Shown in pieces: positions 1 through 6,875 of a stretch of 9,958 nucleotides of DNA (position 1 is its first letter; each line of letters begins with the position of its first letter). Both the position numbers and the translations under genes were made by a program. The stretch comes from Chloroflexota bacterium (GTDB lineage Bacteria; Chloroflexota; Anaerolineae; J102). The DNA is taken from positions 1 through 9,958 of the forward strand of contig PIVW01000197.1 of assembly GCA_003353825.1 (NCBI GenBank). The letters run 5' to 3'. The notes below the pieces were generated by a model that made no database searches, had not been told where the DNA came from, and saw nothing but the letters and a program-made list of their open reading frames with translations.

Positions 1-69
1 ATCCTTCGAACCGAAACTTGGTTCCAGCGCCTCTATCTGGATCTGGGAGGCTACCGTCTTTTTGCCTAA
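1..69 (+). CDS. Possible 3' end of an upstream gene (partial)
   Basis: Frame 1 is open from the window edge to a TAA at 67-69 and encodes 22 residues ending in LYLDLGGYRLFA. Its aromatic and Leu-rich character would suit the last beta-strand of a glycosidase or binding-protein domain, but this is only an impression. A second frame is also open, to a TAA at 125-127, and is nearly as protein-like, so the choice is uncertain. No family can be named from so short a piece. The following 90 bp hold a weak promoter-like pair (TTGCCT at 62-67, TATATG at 84-89, 16-bp spacer) and then the ribosome binding site of the next gene. Confidence 0.3.
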   Translation: MLRTETWFQRLYLDLGGYRLFA

Positions 70-159
70 ATCTGAGCACACTATATATGGGCCTGTCACG
101 CGAAATCCCAAAGAGCCTTTTTTCTAAAATGCTGGATATGGCGGTATGGAGGCAAAACT

Positions 160-1611
160 ATGTTCTATATGGAAAACGACCAGATTCGCTTTACTCTATC
201 CCAGCGGGCAGAGATCGTGCAGTTGCAGAACAAAACCACGGGGCACGAGTACATTGCCCAACCGCGCGGCTGCTGGAAGTTGATATTCCGCGACACTGAC
301 AGTGACGAAAATGCCATTTGGCCGGAGGGGCAAACCCCCCAGCTAGCAACGTCCGCAGATGCGATCACGATCACGTACCAGCAGCTCTGCTATCGAAACC
401 GAATACTCCAAATCGGCCTCCGATTTCGCTTTGAGCTATCCGGAGACCAGGTGACGGCGTGGGCAGAGATCGACAACAATCAAGACGTTGAGATCGTGGA
501 GCTGCACTTTCCCATCGTCGGCGGGATCGTCTCTCTGGCCGACGACCCCGCTCAGGATACCCTCGTGTGGCCGCACGGCCTGGGACAACGGATCGCCGCC
601 CCCCTGCACACAGATTTTAGCAAGTTCACGTCATTTAGGGGGTATGAAGCGCCAGACCAATACCATCGCAACTTGTACCTGCTCTATCCGGGTCCGGCTT
701 CAATGCAGTGGTACGAGTTGTGCAATGAGCAGGAGGGACTGTATCTGGCCTCTTATGACATCTCTCAGCAGACTACTTGCCTCAACGTAGAAAAGGACAT
801 GAAGCGAGAAACACTGTCACTGAGCTTTGTCAAACTCCCCTTCCTAAAAAAAGGAGGAAATTGGCGGTCCAGCCCTTTTGTTGTCTCGGCTCATGCCGGC
901 GATTGGCACGTCGGGGCCAAGAAATATCGCGCATGGGCAGAGGATACCTGGTGGTCAGCGCCAGACCCGCCTACGTGGGTTAAACGCTTCAAGGGCTGGC
1001 TGCGCGTAATCCTCAAACACCAGTATGGCGAGATACTGCGCGACTATGCCCAGCTCCCCACCCTGCATCAGGAGGCACAAGCGTCCGGCATGGACACGGT
1101 CTTTATCCTGGGCTGGATACCGGGTGGATTTTCGCGCAAGTGGCCCGAGTACTATCCCGATCCGGCGATGGGAGGTGAGGAGGGGCTCAAGGTCGCCATC
1201 GCCGAGATCCAAGCCGCTGGGGGCAAAGTGCTGGTCTTTGTCAGCTATTACGTAGTTGACCGAGACACCGACTTTTACCGCGAGATCGGGCACCGCATTT
1301 CGCTCAAAAATGTATGGGATGTCGAGTACTCGTTTGCAGAGACGTACTCGGGCGAAGGCATGTGGCGTCGCGTCGCTAGCGGACGTATGCCTCTGGCCTG
1401 CATGTGTCCTTCCACACCCGAGTGGCAGGAACAGATGCTAGACGTGGCCGGCGGATCGTTGAGATGGGCGCCGATGGTGTGCTCTATGACATTGGCTGCT
1501 ATACGCCTGTCCTCTGCTTTGATAGTTCACATCCCCACGACAAGCCGAGTACGGCCCATGCTACCAAGGCCGAAAACTATGAGCAGTTACGGGCCAACGT
1601 CAAGGCGCTAA
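160..1611 (+). pseudogene. DUF6259-type glycoside hydrolase-like protein, N-terminal part (frameshifted)
   Basis: The ATG at 160 has a GGAGG at 148-152 with 7-nt spacing, so the start is well supported. Residues about 1-265 look like the beta-sandwich that precedes the barrel in DUF6259 and related alpha-galactosidase-like hydrolases. From about residue 275 the sequence resembles a TIM barrel: GWLRVILKHQYG, then GWIPGGF (318-324), YYPDPAMGG (331-339) and KVLVFVSYY (356-364). Authentic homology runs to about residue 430 (EWQEQMLDVAG). The 50-odd residues after that are out-of-frame translation. The natural continuation, RIVEMGADGVLYDIG, lies one frame over from 1452. The expected role is cytoplasmic or exported glycoside cleavage, with substrate unknown. 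The family assignment rests on recognised motifs, not a search. The next gene downstream is another glycosidase, which fits a polysaccharide-utilisation locus. Confidence 0.7.
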
Positions 1612-1988
1612 ATTCCAAGGCGGCCATGTGCATGGAGAATACTGTCTTTCGCTGCCGGGGCACGCTGAGCGACATCCCCCGCTATGCGGCCTACCTTGGC
1701 AAGCTTAATCGCATCCGCGACGAACACAGCGACCTCCTGCTGGAAGGAACCTTTGTTGATGACGAGGGACTCGAACTCGACAACCCATCGATCGTGGCCA
1801 AATCTTACAAGACCGCCGGGCGTCTTGCGGTTGTGGCATGGAACCCTGCCTCGGAGAGCCAGCCGCTACGCATCCAGGCACCAGGGTATCGCTTGAACAA
1901 CGTGGTCACCGTTGATGCGGAAGCAGGCCTGTCTCTAAAAACCCTGAATCCGAATCAGATCGCCGTGCTCTTCTACGTCTCCGCCTAG
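1404..1988 (+). pseudogene. DUF6259-type glycoside hydrolase-like protein, C-terminal part (frameshifted)
   Basis: This frame, a different one from that of the N-terminal part, carries the rest of the same protein from about 1452 to the TAG at 1986-1988. The ATG at 1404 is merely the first in this frame and has no ribosome binding site. GADGVLYDIG matches the barrel strand of this hydrolase class, and its second Asp (fragment residue 29) is the most likely catalytic carboxylate. ENYEQLRANVKALN and AAMCMENTVF follow. Then, abruptly, comes RCRGTLSDIPRYAAYL, and finally an all-beta C-terminal domain (DNPSIVAKSYKTAGRLAVVAWNP). The two parts together give only about 609 codons. I recall relatives as longer, with a barrel segment between the CMExTV and RCRGTL motifs, so an in-frame loss near 1647 is suspected. 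Alternatively, both lesions could be assembly or sequencing errors. Confidence 0.65.
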
Positions 1989-2011
1989 CCATAATATTCC
2001 AGGAATCGCTC

Positions 2012-2086
2012 AGGTCGAGGTCGACCATCTGCGGGAAGGCGTCCCTGATAACACTGGTAGTACTTGCAAGTCGTCACGCAGCGTGA
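2012..2086. promoter_or_regulatory. Intergenic palindromes upstream of the cellulase-like gene
   Basis: The 174-bp gap between the two hydrolase genes contains an exact 13-bp inverted repeat, TCACGCAGCGTGA (2074-2086), and a shorter GGTCGACC (2019-2026). The former lies about 77 bp before the start codon, in the range expected for an operator of a sugar-responsive repressor. No convincing -35/-10 pair accompanies it, so a regulatory role is only suggested. The motif CTGAATCCG also recurs nearby (2114-2122 and 2140-2148). Confidence 0.2.
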
Positions 2087-2162
2087 GAACGGCAAAAATG
2101 GCCGCTACCGACACTGAATCCGGGTTTCAATCCGAAAAACTGAATCCGCAAGGAGAACAACC

Positions 2163-3398
2163 ATGCCAAACATAAGAGAATTTCAAAACCCTCTCGCCAT
2201 TACCATGTGGGACTCATCATGGTTACGCCGCCGTTATAAAGGAGGAGGGTTCGAAGATTGGGATATGGCCCTTGATGAGTTGGTAGAAAGAGGCTATAAT
2301 GCCGTGCGGATCGACGTTTTCCCGCACCTGATCGCCAAGGCTCCGGATGGGACATTGGTCGACGTCTTCAAAGATCCACCCGGGACCTTCCCACATTTCC
2401 TCGGGATGGCGCAGTGGGGAAATGAATACACTATCTATATCAACCCCCGCAAATCGGTGGTGGAATTCATCCGAAAATGTCAGGAACATGACGTATTTGT
2501 CGGCCTCTCCACCTGGTTCAGACCCACCGATGACCAGCGCAACGCTCAGATCCAAGGGGCACAGGAACTCACTCGGGTTTGGGATGAGACACTCGCTTTC
2601 CTGGATGAGAACAAATGCCTCAATAACGTGATTTACGTTGATATACTCAACGAGTATCCAATCTGCAATTGTTTTTACTGGCTGTCAAACACCTTGGGTA
2701 CCATGTCGCAACCGCTGGAAGCAGGAAAGATATTCAACACTAAGCAGGTCAAATTCTACTGGGACTTCATCAATGAGGTGATTTTCGGTCTGAAAGCTAA
2801 ATGGAATGACCTGGATATTTTCACCAGTCAGACTTACGATTATTGGAAATACGATCTAGATCGCGATTACAGCAATTCTGATATGTTGGATATGCACCTG
2901 TGGATCGCTCAATACGATGAATTTGTAGAGGGCACTGGTTATTTTGAGGATATCCATCCCTTTGGAACCCCTGAAAAACTATATCGGATCGAAAAGGACA
3001 TAAGCCCCTCCTACATTCGCGGTGCGGTGCGCTACATCCCGCAGGATTATCGCTTCGCCGATATTTACGCCACCTTGTGGGAGCGCTGGCAAACTCATAA
3101 ACCAGCCTATAAGAATTGGCTCGAAGCCCGAGTCAAAGAGGCTAAAAACCTGTCTGATCAATTCGGAATCCCGCTCGGAAATACCGAAGGGTGGGGCCTG
3201 ATCAACTGGTGCGATCACCCGCTGCTGAAATGGGATATCATCAAGGAAGCTGGATTGATTGGCGCCAGGCTGGGAAGTAAGTATGGGTACAGTTTCAATT
3301 GCTCCTCGAATTTCTGCCACCCTCAATTCCTGGGGATGTGGGAAGACGTAGCCTGGCACCAAAAGGTGACCGCCATTATCAAAGCAGAGGAACAATAA
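2163..3398 (+). CDS. Cellulase-like family glycoside hydrolase (GH5-like TIM barrel)
   Basis: This is an intact 411-codon gene whose ATG follows AAGGAG (2150-2155) with 7-nt spacing. No signal peptide or transmembrane segment is visible, so the enzyme is predicted to be cytoplasmic. It has clan GH-A hallmarks. FEDWDMALDELVERGYNAVRIDVFPH (residues 30-55) is the first barrel strand-helix region. YVDILNEYP (158-166) carries the Asn-Glu pair, with E164 as the probable acid/base. DMHLW (243-247) places a His where GH5 enzymes have one, and LGNTEGWG (338-345) offers E342 as the probable nucleophile. Such proteins are usually labelled cellulase-like, and true substrates are generally not established. 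It most likely cleaves beta-linked oligosaccharides brought in by a transporter encoded outside the window. Its base composition looks somewhat more A/T-rich than the preceding hydrolase. Confidence in the fold is high, in the substrate low. Confidence 0.8.
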   Translation: MPNIREFQNPLAITMWDSSWLRRRYKGGGFEDWDMALDELVERGYNAVRIDVFPHLIAKAPDGTLVDVFKDPPGTFPHFLGMAQWGNEYTIYINPRKSVVEFIRKCQEHDVFVGLSTWFRPTDDQRNAQIQGAQELTRVWDETLAFLDENKCLNNVIYVDILNEYPICNCFYWLSNTLGTMSQPLEAGKIFNTKQVKFYWDFINEVIFGLKAKWNDLDIFTSQTYDYWKYDLDRDYSNSDMLDMHLWIAQYDEFVEGTGYFEDIHPFGTPEKLYRIEKDISPSYIRGAVRYIPQDYRFADIYATLWERWQTHKPAYKNWLEARVKEAKNLSDQFGIPLGNTEGWGLINWCDHPLLKWDIIKEAGLIGARLGSKYGYSFNCSSNFCHPQFLGMWEDVAWHQKVTAIIKAEEQ

Positions 3399-3780
3399 GG
3401 CGATGGAGTAGTACACCAGCCAGATTTCACTGGCAAGTCTTGTGGTTATCTTGTAGCCATTGCCGCCATGCTACCCGGGTGGCTACATAGAGCGTGTTGA
3501 ACTGGTTCATGTCACGTCAACGATGGGGGCAATACACCTCAGAAAGCTTGCATGATTTTGCCTGGCCGACCGATACCACAAAATCAAAATCGCTCTCTAC
3601 CATAGTTCAAGGGCTCCCTGTGCGGGGAAGTGATCTGTATAGTTGGGAAACGCGTCCTGAAACTCTTTGGGAACGTCATCATAAGATTGGAGACGTCATC
3701 CCAAGAAAGGGTGTTTTGGATGCCGATAAGGAGGTGATGAAAGGCCAGGCCAACTGCCAGCTCGTGTACGGAAAACCATA
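3399..3780. other. Spacer of about 380 bp between convergent units, no recognisable gene
   Basis: This stretch separates the + strand hydrolases from the - strand nos operon. It holds one open frame from a GTG at 3494 to a TAA at 3779-3781 (95 codons). That frame has no plausible ribosome binding site upstream and matches no family I recognise. A run in another frame directly after 3398 (GDGVVHQPDFTGKSCGY) looks mildly protein-like and could be a gene remnant. An imperfect hairpin is possible from GTAGCCA (3453-3459) pairing with TGGCTAC (3480-3486), but no T-run follows it. I see no promoter, RNA gene or transposon end here. Confidence 0.35.
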
Positions 3781-3807
3781 ACGGCGCCGGCGAAGCGCCG
3801 GCGCCGT
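3781..3807 (-). terminator. Rho-independent terminator of the nos operon
   Basis: ACGGCGCCGGCG (3781-3792) and CGCCGGCGCCGT (3796-3807) form a perfect 12-bp stem around a 3-nt loop. Read on the - strand, it begins 34 nt past the cytochrome stop codon and is followed by TATGGTTTTC, a short U-rich tail. On the + strand no T-run follows, so it serves the leftward operon rather than the hydrolase genes. Confidence 0.75.
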
Positions 3808-3841
3808 CATGGCTGTTGCAACAAGTCCTTACCAGGATGCA

Positions 3842-4249
3842 CTACTTCTGGATCGAGCGCATATAGGCGATGATGTGTGCGATCTGCTCGTCGGTTATAG
3901 CCGGGTTACCACCTTTGGGGGGCATCTCGGTGCCGGTGGTGTTCAACTCATCCCCGGTGGGACGACCTGTTTTGACGAAATCCAGCAGTTCTGCGTCGGA
4001 CAGGCCGGCGATGAATGTACTAGTGGTCATGTCTTTGCCCAAACCCTCGACTCCGACACCGCCCTCACCATGGCAGGCCAGACAGGTTTCGCCATAAAGC
4101 TTGGCGCCTTCTGCGGCATCACCGGCTTGTTCTAACGCCTCATCGCCATCACCGGCTTGTTCTAACGCCTCATCGCCACCACCGCCGCAGGCAGTGATCA
4201 GGGCGCCGGCAATCAAGAGGAAGACGAGGATTGTAATGATTTTTCGCAT
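3842..4249 (-). CDS. Class I c-type cytochrome, lipoprotein-anchored
   Basis: 135 residues. The ATG at 4249 has AGGAG at 4256-4260 with 6-nt spacing. Residues 1-20 are a lipoprotein signal ending in the lipobox LITAC, with C21 as the lipid-modified residue. A flexible Gly/Asp/Glu linker follows (about 22-47) and includes an exact repeat of a ten-residue unit. The cytochrome domain has the haem-binding CLACH (56-60) and a TEMPP motif whose M109 is the likely second axial ligand. The C-terminal helix is ITDEQIAHIIAYMRSI. The protein is a monohaem electron carrier tethered to the outer face of the membrane. As last gene of the nos operon, 44 nt after nosL, it is a good candidate electron donor to N2O reductase. 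Clade II (Sec-type) nos clusters often encode cytochromes c. It could also serve another respiratory enzyme. Confidence 0.9.
   Translation of the reverse strand: MRKIITILVFLLIAGALITACGGGGDEALEQAGDGDEALEQAGDAAEGAKLYGETCLACHGEGGVGVEGLGKDMTTSTFIAGLSDAELLDFVKTGRPTGDELNTTGTEMPPKGGNPAITDEQIAHIIAYMRSIQK
4118..4177 (-). repeat. Perfect 30-bp tandem duplication inside the cytochrome gene
   Basis: The 30-bp units at 4118-4147 and 4148-4177 are identical base for base. They encode two copies of the ten-residue linker unit around DEALEQAGD, between the lipidated Cys and the haem domain. The reading frame is kept, so the only effect is a longer tether. The lack of any difference between copies points to a recent slippage or unequal-recombination event, or to an assembly duplication. 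Confidence 0.9.
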
Positions 4250-4293
4250 GAGATTCTCCTAAGAAATGTGATTTGCGAAAGATAGGTTTTGGT

Positions 4294-5994
4294 TTATGGG
4301 ATAGTGTACTCGAAAATGACTTCGCCCCAAATCTCGCCATCCTTGCCAGCGACAGCGGTAACGGTCCAGGGGCCGGCCATGCTGAAATTGACTTGGCCGA
4401 GATAATGCCCGTCGCCGGTTGATACGGGGTTCTCGTTGTTGGGCGAACCATGATCCATGGTGGGCATCCAGGGCGTGATTTCCAATTCGAGGTCGTCTAC
4501 TGGCGGCCACGCCATGGCAGATGCTTTCTGTATGGCGTAAATCTCAAATGGTTGTGCCCCTACAGCGGGAACGAGGGGCTGTACGACCATAAGGAATATC
4601 TTACTTTCATCTGGAGCCAGAAAAGAGCCTGACAACTTGGAGGACGTGACATCAATATCGAAGGTCGCCTCACCTTTTATGCTCGTTGCCGGATCGGTGA
4701 AAGAGACTGTCAGTGTCCAGCTACCCAGGTCGGGCCCTGAGGGCATGGGGAAGGCGATCGCTCCGTGATACATGCCGGGGAATTCCATGTACGGTTGCTC
4801 GACGGCGGCGCCATGATCCATACCCTCTACCATGTCCATCAGTGGCGAGTAGCTGATCTCGGCGTCGCTGACGGCTATGCCTTCAGGATTGCTCAGGTGT
4901 AACATGACCACATTGTAGCCGGTGCGAAGTGGCGTATGGCTGACCAGCGCCACCTGATAGCCCTCGACCTCCGCTTCACCCAAAATCTGCTCCGCCATGG
5001 CTGTGTCATGATGATGATCCATATCCTCATCGTGATCATGGGCGGCCTCCCCCTCAGGGTTTTGGTCCTCGTCCATAGCTTCGGCTTCTGCCATGGCATC
5101 GTGGGCCACATCGTGATCCACATCGTGATCCATCCCATCTTCAACCAGTACGGTGATTTCGTGGACTGCGGCAATATCTTCATACTGGGCGTTTGACATC
5201 GTAACCCGCACGGTGTGTTCTCCCGCTTCAACGTCATGGATTATCACGGTGTCGCTAGCCCCTACCATCTGCGCCAGTTCATCATCAATAAAAATATGCC
5301 AATGGTTGCCAGGGGCCATCAAGTCGAAATTATTAGTTGCGATCTGCACGGTAAGCATGTGGCTGACGACAGCGCCATCGCTGGGAGCAATAATTTGAAT
5401 CGTAGCGTCCTCACTGTGGAGGGTGGCGCTCTCCTGCATGTCATGCTCATGACCGTCGTCATCCATCCCTTCAGCCATGGCGCCCTCTTCTGGCGCATGG
5501 GCATGGACTACCAACTCGCCAGCCCCGAAGCGCTCACGTAATCCCTCCCAATCCATGATAACGCCATCCATTTCGGTGGCCATGGTTTCCGCTGCCGCCA
5601 ATTCTGCGAAGGCGGCCGTGCCCTGAGCCATTGGTGTCGTAAGGTTGTCGCTGAACATGTAATGTGCCTGAGTGGCGTCCAGCCATTCTTTGCTGTAGAA
5701 ATCGTGGACATACCACTCCACGACTGTATGCTGCGGATGGGCAGCAGCATGTTCGAGCATATCGCCGATGTCGTCGAAAGCGATGCTCTCATAACGTTCG
5801 GGTTCGATCTCGTGCGCGTAACCGGTTGCGAAACGCTCATCACTGATGATCATGTTACACTGCACGCAGATCGTCTCACCGTAACGGTTCTCGGGCGGCA
5901 GAGCCTCTGCCTGACCCTGCGCGCAGGCGGATAGAAAGAATAGGAGAACAGTAAGGGACACCACGAGGGGTGTATGCACTGATTTTGTATACAT
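4294..5994 (-). CDS. nosL: NosL-like copper chaperone lipoprotein fused to YtkA/FixH-like copper-binding domains
   Basis: 566 residues, about three times the length I expect of NosL. Lipoprotein signal: 1-23, lipobox LSAC, C24 lipidated. NosL domain: about 36-165, with CVQCNM (43-48) containing the Cys-x-Met pair that binds Cu(I) in NosL, then ISDERFATGY, YESIAFDDIGDML and VHDFYSKEWLDATQAHYM. A beta-domain (about 195-285) contains GNHWHIFID (229-237), resembling DUF4399-type domains. A linker rich in Asp, His and Met follows (286-331). Two YtkA/FixH-like beta-sandwiches follow: about 345-450, with MDHG and FPGMYHGAIAF, and about 460-566, with MPTMDHG, GHYLGQVNFSMAGPW. The protein probably takes up copper on the outer membrane face and delivers it for N2O reductase assembly. 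It lies 29 nt after nosY. The start lacks a clear Shine-Dalgarno, with a run of seven A's just upstream instead, so translation may depend on nosY. Confidence 0.85.
   Translation of the reverse strand: MYTKSVHTPLVVSLTVLLFFLSACAQGQAEALPPENRYGETICVQCNMIISDERFATGYAHEIEPERYESIAFDDIGDMLEHAAAHPQHTVVEWYVHDFYSKEWLDATQAHYMFSDNLTTPMAQGTAAFAELAAAETMATEMDGVIMDWEGLRERFGAGELVVHAHAPEEGAMAEGMDDDGHEHDMQESATLHSEDATIQIIAPSDGAVVSHMLTVQIATNNFDLMAPGNHWHIFIDDELAQMVGASDTVIIHDVEAGEHTVRVTMSNAQYEDIAAVHEITVLVEDGMDHDVDHDVAHDAMAEAEAMDEDQNPEGEAAHDHDEDMDHHHDTAMAEQILGEAEVEGYQVALVSHTPLRTGYNVVMLHLSNPEGIAVSDAEISYSPLMDMVEGMDHGAAVEQPYMEFPGMYHGAIAFPMPSGPDLGSWTLTVSFTDPATSIKGEATFDIDVTSSKLSGSFLAPDESKIFLMVVQPLVPAVGAQPFEIYAIQKASAMAWPPVDDLELEITPWMPTMDHGSPNNENPVSTGDGHYLGQVNFSMAGPWTVTAVAGKDGEIWGEVIFEYTIP
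5097..5132 (-). repeat. Three 12-bp tandem units encoding the His/Asp-rich linker
   Basis: CATCGTGATCCA occurs exactly at 5109-5120 and 5121-5132, with a 10/12 match (CATCGTGGGCCA) at 5097-5108. On the coding strand the units give the four-residue pattern HDVD/HDVA in the copper lipoprotein, so this metal-binding stretch appears to have grown by tandem duplication. Confidence 0.75.
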
Positions 5995-6023
5995 GATTCA
6001 GAATTTTTTTGTAAATCGTTGAG

Positions 6024-6863
6024 TTAGAAATCGTTCTTCGTGGCGAAGCGGGCGTAAGCCAATCCAGCGGGAAGTATGACCCATAACGCCAGCACACCCA
6101 GGAACAATAGGAGTAGAATATCACCATATTCTTGCATGGCGTAGATGCCGGCCGGGCCGAGGATGTCCAGGGTGGATTGGATATCGAGAATGGCCGCCAT
6201 CTTGAAGACCTGCAAGGGGTTGGACAATGACATCACAAAAAGGTTGGCGATGGGCACTCGTAACACAATGGCCGTACCCATCATGCCCAGATCGCCAAAG
6301 AAGACGAACAGCAACCACAAGAAGAGTCCGATACCAATAGCTACGCCAGCTTTGCGAGTGAGGGCCGAGACCAGGAAGCCAACACTGAGCATGGTCAGGC
6401 TGAGAAGGAAGGCCAGCCCGACCAGTTGTACGTAGACCAAGGGGTCGGTAGCGCCGGCCCTACCCAGAGCGATGACTACGCCTGATATGCCAAATCCCAA
6501 CGCCAGCGACGCCAGCAGGCTCAGGGCCAAACCTAGATACTTACCCAAGAAAATTTCAGCTCGGCTGACAGGTTGGGCAAGGAGGTAGCTTAGCGTGGAT
6601 TTTTCCTGCTCGCCGGCCAGACTCTGTGCCCCCACCGTCAGTGCCATCAAGGGGATGATGAGCAATACCAGGTTGATGAGACTGGCGGCAGTGCGGCCAA
6701 ATCCGGCGAAGCCGACGATGCCTGCCCCGGCCAATGCCAGATAGGAAAAGGCCAGAGAAAGGGCGACGAAGGCTAAGGTGTAAAGCAGAAACCAACGATT
6801 GCGTAATGCATCCCGCAATTCTTTTTGGGCGATAATCCAGAGGGTCGATAAACTGATGTACAT
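6024..6863 (-). CDS. nosY: NosY, permease subunit of the nos ABC transporter
   Basis: 279 residues, a normal length for NosY. AAGGAG (6872-6877) stands 8 nt before the ATG at 6863 and overlaps the nosF stop codon, with only 12 nt between the genes. Six hydrophobic segments are visible at about 24-46, 59-80, 108-133, 145-168, 172-190 and 249-272, typical of the ABC-2 permease fold. The N-terminal WIIAQKELRDALRNRWF is an amphipathic coupling helix. GEQEKST (84-90) and LSYLLAQPVSR mark this permease type. LSNPLQVFKMAAI (213-225) is characteristic of NosY. With NosF and NosD it is thought to move a sulfur species across the membrane for the CuZ centre of N2O reductase. Confidence 0.93.
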   Translation of the reverse strand: MYISLSTLWIIAQKELRDALRNRWFLLYTLAFVALSLAFSYLALAGAGIVGFAGFGRTAASLINLVLLIIPLMALTVGAQSLAGEQEKSTLSYLLAQPVSRAEIFLGKYLGLALSLLASLALGFGISGVVIALGRAGATDPLVYVQLVGLAFLLSLTMLSVGFLVSALTRKAGVAIGIGLFLWLLFVFFGDLGMMGTAIVLRVPIANLFVMSLSNPLQVFKMAAILDIQSTLDILGPAGIYAMQEYGDILLLLFLGVLALWVILPAGLAYARFATKNDF

Positions 6864-6875
6864 AGATTCTTCTCC

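Noticed and set aside
18..299. 93-codon + strand ORF at the left edge
   Set aside because: It overlaps the well-supported hydrolase start in another frame and has no ribosome binding site or recognisable content.
3453..3486. Hairpin GTAGCCA/TGGCTAC after the cellulase-like gene as a + strand terminator
   Set aside because: Seven-base stem with a 20-nt loop and no following T-run.
3728..3738. AAGGAGGTGAT, an exact complement of the 3' end of 16S rRNA
   Set aside because: It lies inside an unsupported ORF, leaves too little spacing before the following ATG, and no other 16S sequence is present. Taken as chance.
3809..4135. 108-codon + strand ORF
   Set aside because: It is antisense to the cytochrome c gene, whose lipobox, CLACH and axial Met are decisive.
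4936..5541. Several ORFs antisense to the NosL fusion (for example 4936-5196 and 5215-5541)
   Set aside because: They arise from the skewed His/Asp/Met codon content of the opposite strand and show no independent motifs or ribosome binding sites.
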